64,000 bases of DNA from Rhizobium sp. WSM4643 (GCF_025152745.1 NZ_CP104040.1:3286001-3350000); one strand, 5' to 3'. Numbered from the stretch's first letter, positions 16,599 through 25,870 are shown. Translations and numbers: made by a program. Notes: generated by a model from the letters alone, not told the origin.

Positions 16599-17810
16599 TC
16601 AATTTCCAAGATCCTGTACCGCGTTGCGGGTATCCCTCGTATCGTCGGCCACTCCGGAAACAGTGGATGATACCGAATTCACGATGTCAAGGAACTTGAC
16701 CAGTTCAACAGAGTCCGAATTGGAAATATAGATAATATCCTTGTCTTCCATCTTGAACTGCTGAACAGCAAACAAAGTTGCCGGGTCGCGCATATTCGCA
16801 CGGATGATCACCGGAACCATTTCACCCGTAAACCTCGTCGCGTCCACGTGCATCGCTGCAACCGTTTTCCTGGGGACAAGGCGGTAGAGCAGGACCTGAG
16901 CCGGATCGGCGCGGTCGTCGCGCAAGCCGCCCGCCTTGGCGATTGCCTCTCCAAGTGTCAGATCAGACTCTTCGAAATCGAAGCGGCCACTGACGCCCGC
17001 GGCGCCGAGCGCAAGATATGTGCGACGCTCATGATCGATCGAGATCGTGTCATCGGGCGCAACATAGATATTTTCGGCCGGGTTCTTCAACAGCGTCGTG
17101 TAGGCGACGGTTGCTGTCTTTCCGCGACGCTGCAGCGTCACATTCGTTTCGATATTGTTGGTCGTCAAACCGCCCGCCGCGGAAATGACATCCAGAACGC
17201 GCTCGCCGGCCGGGCTGATCTCGACGCGCTGGGGATTGTTGACGTCACCGAGCACGGCAACCTGACTGGAGCGGCTTGTGGTTGTCGTAATAACCACCTG
17301 CGGCTCGATCGCGCGGCTTGCGAGGCGATCCTCGACGTCCTGCTCTACGGTCTCCTTCAGGCGACCGGCAGCCGGAACCCGACCCGCATAGGGAATTGTG
17401 ATCGTCCCGTTTCTATCGATGGTCTGCTCCGGCAGCGAGATGTAATTGCCGGGTCGGCTACCTGCGTCCGATGGGATGAAGAGACCGCCGGACTGAGCTT
17501 CGAAGATGGCGACCTGGACGACGTCGCCGTAACCGAGCGGAATTTCAGGCGCCCCGCCTCGACCACCACCAAACCCCTTGAACGAGGTCGGCTGGGGAGC
17601 GGTAAAATACGACAAGACGTTTTTGCTGAGATCAATCAGAGCGTAGTCGATACCGACGCGACGCTCCTTGGTTGTCACTTTCACGGCTGCATCGCGATCA
17701 ACATCTTTGTGATCGGGACCGGATCTTGGCAACGATGTGCAGCTTGCCAATATAGTCGTTAGCGCTACAACAATGGCGACGCGTGTACTACCGATACGAG
17801 AACAACCCAT
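16599..17810 (-). CDS. pssN: PssN-like outer-membrane polysaccharide export lipoprotein
   Basis: 403 residues starting MGCSRIGSTRVAIVVALTTILASC, a lipoprotein signal whose LASC lipobox places the lipidated Cys at residue 24; this supports ATG 17810 (AGGG upstream) over the longer frame beginning at 17867. A polysaccharide-export domain (YGDVVQVAIFE, TIPYAGRVPAAG) is followed by two SLBB segments (VAVLGDVNNPQRVEI; YLALGAAGVSGRF). It is the Wza-type periplasmic/outer-membrane channel component for EPS, working with PssP and PssT. A roughly 290-base spacer upstream separates it from pssT and should hold its promoter. Confidence 0.92.
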   Translation of the reverse strand: MGCSRIGSTRVAIVVALTTILASCTSLPRSGPDHKDVDRDAAVKVTTKERRVGIDYALIDLSKNVLSYFTAPQPTSFKGFGGGRGGAPEIPLGYGDVVQVAIFEAQSGGLFIPSDAGSRPGNYISLPEQTIDRNGTITIPYAGRVPAAGRLKETVEQDVEDRLASRAIEPQVVITTTTSRSSQVAVLGDVNNPQRVEISPAGERVLDVISAAGGLTTNNIETNVTLQRRGKTATVAYTTLLKNPAENIYVAPDDTISIDHERRTYLALGAAGVSGRFDFEESDLTLGEAIAKAGGLRDDRADPAQVLLYRLVPRKTVAAMHVDATRFTGEMVPVIIRANMRDPATLFAVQQFKMEDKDIIYISNSDSVELVKFLDIVNSVSSTVSGVADDTRDTRNAVQDLGN

Positions 17811-18099
17811 AGAATACCCTGCGTTTACGCCCCTGAAGCTACTGCCCCGCAATCTGACAAAATACAAGACAATCCCCGATCAATAACACTGAAAGCCGAT
17901 TAACATTCCCCTAACTGTGGCAGGCTGGCAACGCCGAGCCCCTTAGGAAGCGAAAAACGACTTCGGTCCGACTTTTTTTGCGTCGCAACAATCCGAAGGC
18001 TGTACCCGCTATAAAATTTCTAGGGTTTCAGAGTCAACCGTTCGCACCTGCACAATCGATCTTTTCCGAAAATCTTATTAAAATCCATCCGTTTAAACT

Positions 18100-19524
18100 T
18101 TACGTGGTTAACGGGTGCTCATATGCCATGTCCGCTTCTCCGTTGCTGCGTCCCAGACATATCGCGACAACTGCACTCAGGAAGGCGGAGTAAAACACCG
18201 CAAAACCCGGTATCTGCAGCGAAAAATCGACCGCCGCATGAAGGGCGACCAAAACGCTCGCCGCCAGGCCAAGAAGAACATAATGCCTGAGGCGCCGTCT
18301 TTGGGCGAACCCGCGCCGGAACACTCTGGCAAGCACCGAGAAGGCAAGGACTGCCGCAATGGGGAACAATATTCCGAGGCCCAGAAATCCTTCGAGATAG
18401 AAATTATGCGCGCGGTCGAAGACCCCGAAAATTCCGCAAGCCGGATCGCGGTAGGCGGAAAACACTGTCCGGAAGGTTCCGAGCCCCGTTCCCGTCAACC
18501 AATGATCCGAAATGGCACGCCATATGCCCGGCAGAATGCAAAACCGATCATCATCTTCGAGCCGCCGCTCCTGCGCGCGCAAAATCGCCTGGCCTGCAAA
18601 CATCGTCAGTAACACTACGACGAAACCAATCGCTGAGAGGAGTATCAGCAACGAACGCCATCTTGGCGCCGGCCTCAAATGGCGCCTCGAGCCGTTCCAA
18701 TTGAGGACAAGCCATGGAAAATAGACGAGAGCGGCAACAAAGGTCGCAAATATCCCGGCGCGCGAGCGGCTCAGCATCAACGCGGTGAAGCATGCGCACA
18801 AGAGCAGGATGTAGATCCACGATCTCAAAAGAAGCGCGTTTCGGCCCGGTTCGCCGGGCGGATAGTTTGAATAAGCACGCGCTATGTCCCTGACCAGGGT
18901 CAGCATCAGCAGCGTTCCAAGCCCGAGGAAGGTCGCGGCGGTATTGCGGTTGACGAAGACTGCAGTCAGGCTGTCGAGGTAGGCGCGTTTCTCCACGACG
19001 ATCAGGACGTTGGGAAACAGCAAAAACTGCAGCAGGCCGAAAACAGCGACAATGCCCGCCGTAAGCCCAAGCCCCGTCAGCACTTTCCGCGCGCGCTGAT
19101 CGGTATCGCACAAGAGCAGCCCGGTCAGAAATGTGACGAAAGGCAAGGCGATCCACAGGATCGACGCAAGCGTGTCGGCCGGTTCGACCGAGATCGCTGC
19201 GTACCGGACACTTGCCAGATCACGCGCAGCACTCCAGGCAGGATTGGCCAACCAATTGGAAGGCAGCTCGATGGTCTGGACGAACGTCCAGCCTGTCAGC
19301 ACGACGAGCAGAAACAAAGCGATGCTGAAAACCGATCTGGTCTGCCTCGGCTCCCCGAACAACAGCGCGGAAATAATCGCCAGCACAAACATTCCGATAG
19401 CAGCGAAGGCGAAGGGAAAGGGCGTGACGCTTCCGAACGGAATAAGAGTCAATATCACCAGGCAAATGAAGACAACGAGGATCACCTCCCGCATGATCTG
19501 CCTGTTGATGAGGTTGGATAACAT
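18100..19524 (-). CDS. pssT: PssT-like Wzy-type EPS polymerase
   Basis: 474 residues with about twelve membrane helices. The Wzy_C/O-antigen ligase motif lies in the second half: LSRSRAGIFATFVAALVYFP, then a large periplasmic loop (ICILPGIW..DHWLTGTGLGTFRTVFSAYRD) ending at HNFYLEGFLGLG. It joins lipid-linked EPS repeats at the outer face of the cytoplasmic membrane. It is the first gene of the minus-strand block pssT-pssN-pssO-pssP. The start is uncertain: ATG 19524 has a weak ribosome site and an in-frame ATG at 19494 (MREVILVV) would still leave the first helix intact. Confidence 0.9.
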   Translation of the reverse strand: MLSNLINRQIMREVILVVFICLVILTLIPFGSVTPFPFAFAAIGMFVLAIISALLFGEPRQTRSVFSIALFLLVVLTGWTFVQTIELPSNWLANPAWSAARDLASVRYAAISVEPADTLASILWIALPFVTFLTGLLLCDTDQRARKVLTGLGLTAGIVAVFGLLQFLLFPNVLIVVEKRAYLDSLTAVFVNRNTAATFLGLGTLLMLTLVRDIARAYSNYPPGEPGRNALLLRSWIYILLLCACFTALMLSRSRAGIFATFVAALVYFPWLVLNWNGSRRHLRPAPRWRSLLILLSAIGFVVVLLTMFAGQAILRAQERRLEDDDRFCILPGIWRAISDHWLTGTGLGTFRTVFSAYRDPACGIFGVFDRAHNFYLEGFLGLGILFPIAAVLAFSVLARVFRRGFAQRRRLRHYVLLGLAASVLVALHAAVDFSLQIPGFAVFYSAFLSAVVAICLGRSNGEADMAYEHPLTT

Positions 19525-19831
19525 TTGAATCGCTCACCGGCAGCAGCGGGAATGAGGGGCCTACAGCCAATACGATCAATATTCCCGTACTAACATAAGT
19601 TGCATATCAAGCGCCTGCGTGTTAAAGTGCAACAGAATTCCACATCATTTAAAATTGTCGCGAAACGTTTAAATCAATCGAGACAACCCCCTGGCTATGC
19701 TCCTTGAAGCAGCAGGAACGGGACAGACGTTCTGCGGCCAATACTTGGCAGATCACTAAGTCGCCATGCCATTGACTGAGACCAAAGGCAAGCCTGATCT
19801 CAATCGGTTGCCCGTAACGGGGATTTAAGAG
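19525..19831. other. 307-base divergent intergenic region (pssT / protease gene)
   Basis: No gene seen. It must contain the promoters of pssT (minus) and the transglutaminase-like protease gene (plus). No clear promoter pair, operator or repeat was identified. GGAAC at 19715 is followed by CGTT after only 8 bases, which is too close for an EcfG promoter. Confidence 0.4.
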
Positions 19832-20431
19832 ATGAAGAAAACAGTCGTTACACTTCTGGCGCTGGCCTTTACAGCAGGCAATGCATGCTCGGCATTTGCC
19901 GCCGGTCCCGCAGGTTTTGCCCGCGGTATGACCGGTAATTCGGCGGCCAGTTATATCTCTGAAAGAGGTAAGATCATTCCACCTTTCGCCCAGGTGCTGT
20001 TCTGCGCCCAGAACCCGACCGAATGCCGCGACAACAATGGTTTGGCGGTCGTTGCACTGACGGACACGCAAATGCTGCAACTGAAGGACGTCAACTCTGC
20101 CGTCAATCGTACGATGGTCGGCCGGAACGACCCCCGCAACGAATTGAATGGCGACGTCTGGAAGGTGAATGTGCGCAGCGGCGACTGCGAAGATTTTGCA
20201 TTGACCAAGCGCAGCCGGCTGATAGCGATGGGCTGGTCGTCGCGCGCTCTGCGGATCGCGACGGCATATACGCCCTCCGGTGAAGGGCACGCGGTCCTCG
20301 TCGTCAGAACCGACAAGGGCGATCTCGTGCTCGACAACAGGAAGAGCAGCATCAAGAACTGGCGCGATACCGATCTGCGCTGGGACAAGATTCAATCGGG
20401 AACAGACCCCTATGTCTGGTACCAGCTATAA
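19832..20431 (+). CDS. Periplasmic transglutaminase-like cysteine peptidase (BTLCP, LapG family C93)
   Basis: 199 residues with a signal peptide (MKKTVVTLLALAFTAGNACSAFA). The mature part has the papain-like triad of BTLCP proteins: Cys in RSGDCEDFALTKR (near residue 120), His in GEGHAVLVV and Asp in LVLDNRKSS. In LapG-type enzymes this protease, held by a c-di-GMP receptor, cuts surface adhesins to release cells. No LapD-like partner is visible nearby, and rhizobia carry several paralogues. Location between the pss block and UDP-glucose dehydrogenase, near a type I adhesin exporter, suggests but does not prove a role in surface-protein processing. Confidence 0.85.
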   Translation: MKKTVVTLLALAFTAGNACSAFAAGPAGFARGMTGNSAASYISERGKIIPPFAQVLFCAQNPTECRDNNGLAVVALTDTQMLQLKDVNSAVNRTMVGRNDPRNELNGDVWKVNVRSGDCEDFALTKRSRLIAMGWSSRALRIATAYTPSGEGHAVLVVRTDKGDLVLDNRKSSIKNWRDTDLRWDKIQSGTDPYVWYQL

Positions 20432-20700
20432 CGGCCGAGGCAGCGACATAGATTGATTGATCCTGTTTCCGGATTGAAGTCGAGCCTGCTCTGACGAGCC
20501 GCTCGACTTGTCATATCGCCCACACAAACCTATGTTTTGGCTATCGACGGGGCAGCGCGCGGCAAACTGCGGTGCCCGGAGTTCGATTTTCGATGTGGGT
20601 TTCAGGCGATCTTCGGTATTGTCTTTTCGTCCAGATTAACTATGACGAACGTCATGCTGCGACGCAGCATGACGTTCTACTCTAATGATTTGAGGGAAAT

Positions 20701-22029
20701 ATGCGCATCACGATGATTGGATCAGGCTATGTCGGCCTCGTTTCAGGCGTTTGCTTTGCGGATTTCGGCCACGACGTCATCTGCGTCGACAAGGATCTGA
20801 GTAAGATCGAAGCCCTTCGCGAAGGCCGCATTCCGATCTACGAGCCGGGTCTGGAGCAACTGGTCGCCGAAAATACCAGCACCGGCCGGCTGTCCTTTTC
20901 GACCGATGTCGGCGAAAGTGTCCGCAGCGCCGACGTCGTGTTCATCGCTGTCGGCACGCCGTCCAGGCGCGGCGACGGCCACGCAGATCTCTCCTATGTC
21001 TACGCCGCTGCACGCGAGATTGCCACCTATGTGGAAGGCTTCACCGTTATCGTCACCAAGTCGACGGTGCCGGTCGGCACGGGTGACGAGGTCGAGCGGA
21101 TCATGCGCGAAACCAATCCCGCGGCAGATGTCGCCGTCGTTTCCAATCCGGAATTCCTGCGCGAAGGTGCGGCGATCGAAGACTTCAAGCGTCCCGACCG
21201 TATCGTCGTCGGCCTGAACGACGACCGGGCGCGCGAAACCATGACCGAGGTCTACCGCCCGCTCTATCTCAACCAGGCCCCCTTGGTCTTCACCACCCGC
21301 CGCACCTCCGAACTGATCAAATATGCGGCCAATGCATTTCTCGCGATGAAGATTACCTTCATCAACGAGATCGCCGATCTCTGCGAGCGGGTCGACGCAA
21401 ACGTCCAGGACGTTTCGCGTGGAATCGGTCTCGACGGCCGTATCGGCTCCAAGTTCCTGCACGCCGGCCCGGGTTACGGCGGCTCGTGCTTCCCCAAGGA
21501 TACGCTTGCTCTTGCCAAGACGGCGCAGGATTACGACGCGCCGATGCGTCTCATCGAGACGACGATCTCGATCAACGACAACCGCAAGCGGGCGATGGGA
21601 CGCAAAGTCATTTCGGCCGTCGGCGGAGACATTCGCGGCAAGAAGATCGCGATCCTTGGCCTGACCTTCAAGCCGAATACCGACGACATGCGCGACAGCC
21701 CGGCGATCGCGGTCATCCAGACCCTGCAGGACAACGGCGCGCAAGTGGTCGGCTACGATCCCGAGGGTATGGAAAACGCCCGCAAGGTGATCGAGAACAT
21801 CGAATATGCGAGCGGACCCTACGAAGCGGCCGCTGGTGCGGATGCGATTGTCATCGTCACCGAATGGAACCAGTTCCGCGCGCTCGATTTCAATCGCCTG
21901 AAGCAGTCGATGCGCGCTCCGATCCTGGTTGATCTGCGCAATATCTACCGCAGCGACGAGGTCCGTAAACACGGCTTTACCTATACCGGTATCGGCACCA
22001 ACCTTTATCAGGAAGCGACCGGCGCCTGA
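20701..22029 (+). CDS. rkpK: UDP-glucose 6-dehydrogenase
   Basis: 442 residues, usual length for the family. N-terminal Rossmann fold GSGYVGLVSGVCFADFGHDV with Asp in VDKD, central helical domain, catalytic Cys at about residue 263 in GPGYGGSCFPKDT, and a C-terminal UDP-binding domain (GLTFKPNTDDMRDSPA). It oxidises UDP-glucose to UDP-glucuronate with two NAD+, supplying PssDE and the 4-epimerase encoded at 31516. Equivalent genes in rhizobia are called rkpK, ugd or exo5. It is preceded by a GAGGGAA ribosome site and followed by a strong stem-loop, so it is probably monocistronic. Confidence 0.95.
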   Translation: MRITMIGSGYVGLVSGVCFADFGHDVICVDKDLSKIEALREGRIPIYEPGLEQLVAENTSTGRLSFSTDVGESVRSADVVFIAVGTPSRRGDGHADLSYVYAAAREIATYVEGFTVIVTKSTVPVGTGDEVERIMRETNPAADVAVVSNPEFLREGAAIEDFKRPDRIVVGLNDDRARETMTEVYRPLYLNQAPLVFTTRRTSELIKYAANAFLAMKITFINEIADLCERVDANVQDVSRGIGLDGRIGSKFLHAGPGYGGSCFPKDTLALAKTAQDYDAPMRLIETTISINDNRKRAMGRKVISAVGGDIRGKKIAILGLTFKPNTDDMRDSPAIAVIQTLQDNGAQVVGYDPEGMENARKVIENIEYASGPYEAAAGADAIVIVTEWNQFRALDFNRLKQSMRAPILVDLRNIYRSDEVRKHGFTYTGIGTNLYQEATGA

Positions 22030-22056
22030 GATAGCTCCGTGAACTTTTATTGTCCT

Positions 22057-22084
22057 AACGCCGCGGAGCATAATCCGCGGCGTT
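22057..22084 (+). terminator. Stem-loop terminator after UDP-glucose dehydrogenase
   Basis: Perfect 11-bp stem AACGCCGCGGA / TCCGCGGCGTT with a 6-base loop, 27 bases after the stop, followed by TGGTTTTG. Confidence 0.85.
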
Positions 22085-22094
22085 TGGTTTTGAG

Positions 22095-22135
22095 CATGAC
22101 GCCGAAAAGTGTAGGCGTTTTCGGACGACCTCATG
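22095..22135. repeat. Dispersed palindromic repeat, family A (copy 1)
   Basis: Imperfect palindrome with outer arms CATGA / CTCATG around the core GCCGAAAAGTGTAGGCGTTTT. Four related copies occur in this window at 32539, 46516, 48783 and 55598. It sits between two convergent genes. Confidence 0.8.
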
Positions 22136-22144
22136 TTCGCCGAT

Positions 22145-22936
22145 TTAAAGGATGCCGACTCGCGTCCCCTTTATCGTCAGCACCGTCAGCCGGCCCGTCG
22201 CCGAAACCGCAGTGTCGATACCAATGCGTTGCGGCCCGAATGTCGGGATTCGTGCCGGCGTATGCCCGTGGATCACGAGGACAGGAAGCTGCGGCCCTTC
22301 ATCCAGGAAGGGCTGACGGATCCACATGAGGTCGCTGTCTTTCTGCTTTTTGAGGTCGATGCCCGGTTTGATGCCCGCATGAACAAAGACGACCCTTCCT
22401 ATCCGCAGCATGATCGGCAGCGATTCCAGGAATTTGATATGCCGCTCGGGTATCATGGTGCGGATGACGCGGGCAATTGTTTCGCTTCCGGCCGCCGACT
22501 CCAGCAGATGCTCGATGTCGATACCGTATGAGTGCAGCGTCTCCGTTCCGGCAAAGCCGAGCCATTCGAGAATGCGTGCCGGCTTGCGGTAGAGTTTGAC
22601 CAGTTCCGCGTCGTGATTGCCGCACAGGACGAAGCGCTGAAATCCCGGCGGCGGGGTCTTGCTCAGGAACTCCAGCACCGCACTCGAATCAGGCCCGCGA
22701 TCGACATAGTCGCCGAGCATGACGATGAGTTTCGGTCCCGGGATGCGCGCGGCATCCTCGACGATGCGGCGATGCACCTCGACGAGCTCGTTATAACATC
22801 CGTGAACATCGCTCATCGCGTAGACCGCAGCGAATTCGCCTTCGGCAAACGTCAGCCGAGCGCGTCTTTTACGGTTGCCGGCCAGTATCGGTATGTGTTG
22901 TCGCCACGGCGCTAGATAGTTAAACATGGAACCCAT
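22145..22936 (-). CDS. Metallophosphoesterase, serine/threonine phosphatase-like
   Basis: 263 residues with the calcineurin-like dimetal signature in order: MSDVHGCYNEL (D-x-H), VMLGDYVDRGPDSS (G-D-x-x-D-R), LCGNHDAELV (G-N-H-D/E), then VFVHAGIKPG and VIHGHTPA for the remaining histidines. The layout is that of bacterial PPP-type phosphatases or diadenosine tetraphosphatases; which substrate is used cannot be told. Cytoplasmic, no signal peptide. ATG 22927 is an alternative start three codons in. It converges with rkpK and stands alone. Confidence 0.85.
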   Translation of the reverse strand: MGSMFNYLAPWRQHIPILAGNRKRRARLTFAEGEFAAVYAMSDVHGCYNELVEVHRRIVEDAARIPGPKLIVMLGDYVDRGPDSSAVLEFLSKTPPPGFQRFVLCGNHDAELVKLYRKPARILEWLGFAGTETLHSYGIDIEHLLESAAGSETIARVIRTMIPERHIKFLESLPIMLRIGRVVFVHAGIKPGIDLKKQKDSDLMWIRQPFLDEGPQLPVLVIHGHTPARIPTFGPQRIGIDTAVSATGRLTVLTIKGTRVGIL

Positions 22937-23008
22937 TTATGAGACCCGACCGAATGGCGGGTTGCGGAAATAATCCATCTCTTATCCATCGCTGAAACGG
23001 CATGAGGC

Positions 23009-23593
23009 TCACTGTTCACAAGAATTTGGCCTGATCGCGGCCCCACCGAAGTTGTAACCCGAACCAATTGCCACATTCAGAGTGACATAGTTCTTCGCCG
23101 TTTGCTGCACCGCCTGCGCCAGGTTGGCCTGACTGGTCGCGGCTGAACGCTGCGCATCCAGCACATCAAGCAAGGATGATTGTCCATCCTTGTAGCTCCC
23201 GATTGAAAGCGCAAGAGTCTCCTGCGTGGTCTTCACCTGCGCCCGCAGCGCCTGAATGGTTTGCGCGTCGCGGTGAACGGACGATAGAGCGCGCTCAATC
23301 TCTTCGAGGGCGGCCAGAACAATCTGCTTCCACGCAAGAGACTGCACCTTCGCATTGGATCTCGTCATCTCCACATTCGGGCGCAGCCGATCACCACCGA
23401 AAATTGGCGGGTTGAGAGCCGGCCTGAACAACCAGGTGGTCAGGCCACCGGGAGCGCTACCCGCTTGTTTTATGGATGACGGCGAGATCGAACCATTGAG
23501 AGTGATGCTCGGATAAGGCTGCGACTCGGCAGCGCCGATATTGACCGTTGCAGCGGCGAGGTCACGCTCCGCCTTGCGGATGTAGTCATTCAT
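23009..23593 (-). pseudogene. Remnant of a NodT/TolC-family outer-membrane efflux protein
   Basis: The 194 readable residues match only the C-terminal half of an outer-membrane efflux lipoprotein: ATVNIGAAESQPYPSITLNGSI, a beta-barrel stretch, the helix AALEEIERALSSVHRD, and LDVLDAQRSAATSQANLAQAVQQTAKNYVTLNVAIGSG. Intact relatives have about 470-500 residues with a lipobox; the first 270 or so are missing and the upstream DNA shows no matching frame. No partner pump genes lie beside it. It is most likely a decayed gene left by a deletion, though the short frame itself has no internal stop. Confidence 0.75.
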
Positions 23594-23913
23594 GCTTGGG
23601 AGGGTGCTGCGGTTAATAATACGCTATAGTTTGCTATATGATGATTAATCCGGCGTTAAGCCGGCGATTATTGCGTTTCTCGCGACATTATCGGCTAATA
23701 TTCCTCAAATGGAGGAGCCACAGGCATCGGATTTCCACAGGGGTGACCTTCGAGAAGCTGCAAAAATCAACTATAACGAGAGGCCGCGGGAAAAAATGAA
23801 CGTTAAAGCAGATCGCGCTTGACGCCCTTGCGGCGCAGCATAATGATGGCGCGTTGCGAGCGTGAATGACATTCTTGGTCAGGAATCTCAGATCCAAAAC
23901 TGCGGGGTGCAAA
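23594..23913. other. 320-base region between efflux remnant and KTSC gene
   Basis: No supported gene. It contains a small GC-rich hairpin (CCGGC/GCCGG around GTTAA, about 23649-23663) and open frames without ribosome sites. It probably marks the deletion scar that removed the 5' half of the efflux gene. Confidence 0.35.
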
Positions 23914-24117
23914 GTGGAAACTGCGGTTGATTCGAAGCTTATCGAGGCGATCACCTACGACGAAGACAGCCGGCATCTAAGGGTCTATCTGACCAACGGT
24001 CAGAGGCGAGAATATGAAGGCGTTCCCAAGGGTGTCGTCGTCGGTTTGACGATGGCGGCATCGCCAGGAAATTTTTATATGAAGGCAATCCGGGGCAAAT
24101 ATCCTCCCCGTCCCTAA
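23914..24117 (+). CDS. KTSC-domain small protein
   Basis: A 67-residue protein covering one KTSC domain: VDSKLIEAITYDEDSRHLRVYLTNGQRREYEGVPKGVVVGLTMAASPGNFYMKAIRGKYP. The family has a conserved Ser near the start, a strand-rich core and a terminal Y; it occurs alone or fused to lysyl-tRNA synthetase-like and nuclease proteins, and its function is unknown. The GTG at 23914 has GGGG about 6 bases upstream and starts right at the domain; the ATG at 23866 lacks a ribosome site but is possible. It is followed by a 12-bp stem-loop. Confidence 0.7.
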   Translation: METAVDSKLIEAITYDEDSRHLRVYLTNGQRREYEGVPKGVVVGLTMAASPGNFYMKAIRGKYPPRP

Positions 24118-24161
24118 TGCCTTATCGAGAACGGATGATAGTATCATCGTTCCAGCAAAGA

Positions 24162-24189
24162 TGCGGGACCGGCATTCGCCGGTCCCGCA
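24162..24189 (+). terminator. Stem-loop after KTSC gene
   Basis: Perfect 12-bp stem TGCGGGACCGGC / GCCGGTCCCGCA with ATTC loop, 45 bases after the stop. It has no long T-run, but sits where plus-strand and minus-strand genes converge and may serve both. Confidence 0.65.
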
Positions 24190-24320
24190 AATCAGTTTCC
24201 CGCCAGCACTTGCATAATTCCTTAAATCGGGATCGATTGAAGGACAAATTATGCCGCACTTCAAAATGCTACGGCGTCGTTTGCGTGTCTAAAAAGACGC
24301 GGCGCTGCCGCGGCGCGCGG

Positions 24321-24926
24321 TCAATAATTGCCGAGGAAATCGCGAACCGCATTGATCTCGAGCGGCGCAATTTCGTGACCGCCGGGGTGCCAGACCACCC
24401 TGACCTCCGCCTCTCGCTCTTTCAGATGCTCGGACAGCGCCTCAGTCATGGAGACGGGAGCGATCGGATCCCGTCGTCCCGCCGTCACCAGCACCTTTCT
24501 TCCCACAAGCGTTACCTGGGCTTCGGGTTGAAACGGAATGAGCGGGTGCATCAGAACCGCGGCATCGAAGATACCCTTCTCGATCAGCACGTTGGCAAGA
24601 ATATTTGCGCCGTTCGAGAATCCCAGGCCGAGAATCTCGGAAGCCCGGTACTCGTCAGCGAATGCCTTGACGTAGGCAGCCATCTTCTCGGTCGCGCGCG
24701 AAAGGTCGGGCATGTCGTAGACCCCTTCCCCGGTGCGGCGAAAGAACCGCGCCGCGCCGTGTTCGGAAACATCGCCGCGCGGGGAGAGAATCGTCGCTTC
24801 CGGCAGCAGGCGCCGACCAAAGTCGAAAAACTGGTTTTCGTCGCCACCGGTGCCGTGCAGCACCAGCAGGATAGGTTTATCAGGTGCACCGGCATGCAGC
24901 CGGTGCACATATCCAGTTTCGGTCAT
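24321..24926 (-). CDS. Alpha/beta hydrolase, phospholipase/carboxylesterase family (MhqD-like)
   Basis: 201 residues with a compact alpha/beta hydrolase fold: oxyanion loop LLVLHGTGGDENQF, nucleophile elbow GLGFSNGANI (Ser near residue 105), acid in TAGRRDPIAP and catalytic His in HPGGHEI. The protein is cytoplasmic. It lies 11 bases downstream of a ring-cleaving dioxygenase-like gene; the same pairing (mhqD with mhqO) is known in Bacillus, where the genes respond to quinones and electrophiles. A role in hydroquinone or electrophile detoxification is inferred from this pairing only. Confidence 0.85.
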   Translation of the reverse strand: MTETGYVHRLHAGAPDKPILLVLHGTGGDENQFFDFGRRLLPEATILSPRGDVSEHGAARFFRRTGEGVYDMPDLSRATEKMAAYVKAFADEYRASEILGLGFSNGANILANVLIEKGIFDAAVLMHPLIPFQPEAQVTLVGRKVLVTAGRRDPIAPVSMTEALSEHLKEREAEVRVVWHPGGHEIAPLEINAVRDFLGNY

Positions 24927-24937
24927 ATCGCCTCTCC

Positions 24938-25870
24938 TTACGCTTCGAGCGGCTGCAGGTGCTGCTCGAGCAGCGCGCGAAGATGGGCGTGCTGCTGCGG
25001 CAGTTTCAAGGCTTCGCCGAGATGGGCCGTGTCCTCGTCGTGGTCGAAACCTGGCTCATTGGTCGCGACCTCGAACAGCACGCCGCCCGGCGTGCGAAAA
25101 TAGATCGCCCAGAAGTAGTCGCGGTCGATCACCGGCGTGACCTGATAACCCGTGTCCATCAGCGACTTGCGCACTTCGAGCTGCTTCTCGCGGTTTTCGA
25201 CGGCGAAGGCGACATGATGAACCGAGCCGGCGCCGGGGAGCGCGCGGGCGATGTTCGGCATGGTCTCGAGATCGATGAGATGCGCGCCATTGCCGGAGGG
25301 CTTGATCAGCCGCTTGACGCCGTCCCTTTCTTCAGCGACCTGGTAGCCCATGAATTTCAGGAGTTCCGCCGTGGCGCCCTCGTCCCGCAGCCGCATGGCA
25401 ACGGAATGGAAGCCGCGAATGGCGTGATCCTCGCTGATGCCGCCATGCGTCCAGGGCTGGCGGTTATCGTCCTCGATTTCAACAAGCGCGAAACCGTCAC
25501 CGTCGGGACCGGAAAAATTCAGGCGTTTCTCGCCGAAACTTTCCTCAGCCTTCAGGCCGCCGACACCAAGCGCGGCAAAGTGTTCGCTCCAGAAGCCGAT
25601 CGAGCCTTGCGGAACGGAAAACACCGTCGTGCCGACCTCGCCTGTGCCGGGACGGCCCTGCGCCATCTTCGGGAACGGGAAATAGGTCATTACGCTGCCG
25701 GGTGTGCCGGTCTCGTCACCGTAATAGAGGTGATAAACGTCAGGCGCGTCGAAATTGACAGTCTTCTTGACGCGACGCAGACCGAGCGCATTGGTGAAAA
25801 ACTGGTTGTTGGTGCGGGCGTCCTGCGCCATCGACGTGACGTGGTGCAGACCCTTGATCTGATCGAGCAT
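24938..25870 (-). CDS. Ring-cleaving dioxygenase-like vicinal oxygen chelate protein (MhqO-like)
   Basis: 310 residues with two vicinal-oxygen-chelate (glyoxalase-fold) halves. Putative metal ligands are GLHHVTSMA (His near residue 9), GSVHHVAFAVEN in the second half, and Glu in GGVLFEVATNEPGF. The closest functional model is MhqO of Bacillus, a putative extradiol dioxygenase for hydroquinones. It is the first gene of a two-gene operon with the esterase. An inverted repeat (GTGAACG...CGTTCAC) lies about 110 bases upstream. Confidence 0.85.
   Translation of the reverse strand: MLDQIKGLHHVTSMAQDARTNNQFFTNALGLRRVKKTVNFDAPDVYHLYYGDETGTPGSVMTYFPFPKMAQGRPGTGEVGTTVFSVPQGSIGFWSEHFAALGVGGLKAEESFGEKRLNFSGPDGDGFALVEIEDDNRQPWTHGGISEDHAIRGFHSVAMRLRDEGATAELLKFMGYQVAEERDGVKRLIKPSGNGAHLIDLETMPNIARALPGAGSVHHVAFAVENREKQLEVRKSLMDTGYQVTPVIDRDYFWAIYFRTPGGVLFEVATNEPGFDHDEDTAHLGEALKLPQQHAHLRALLEQHLQPLEA

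Noticed and set aside
19715..19731. GGAAC followed by CGTT upstream of the BTLCP gene
   Set aside because: Spacer is only 8 bases; EcfG promoters need 16-17.
20743..22134. A 463-codon open frame on the minus strand
   Set aside because: Antisense to UDP-glucose dehydrogenase; RDVDG-like composition typical of reverse-strand frames and no start signal.
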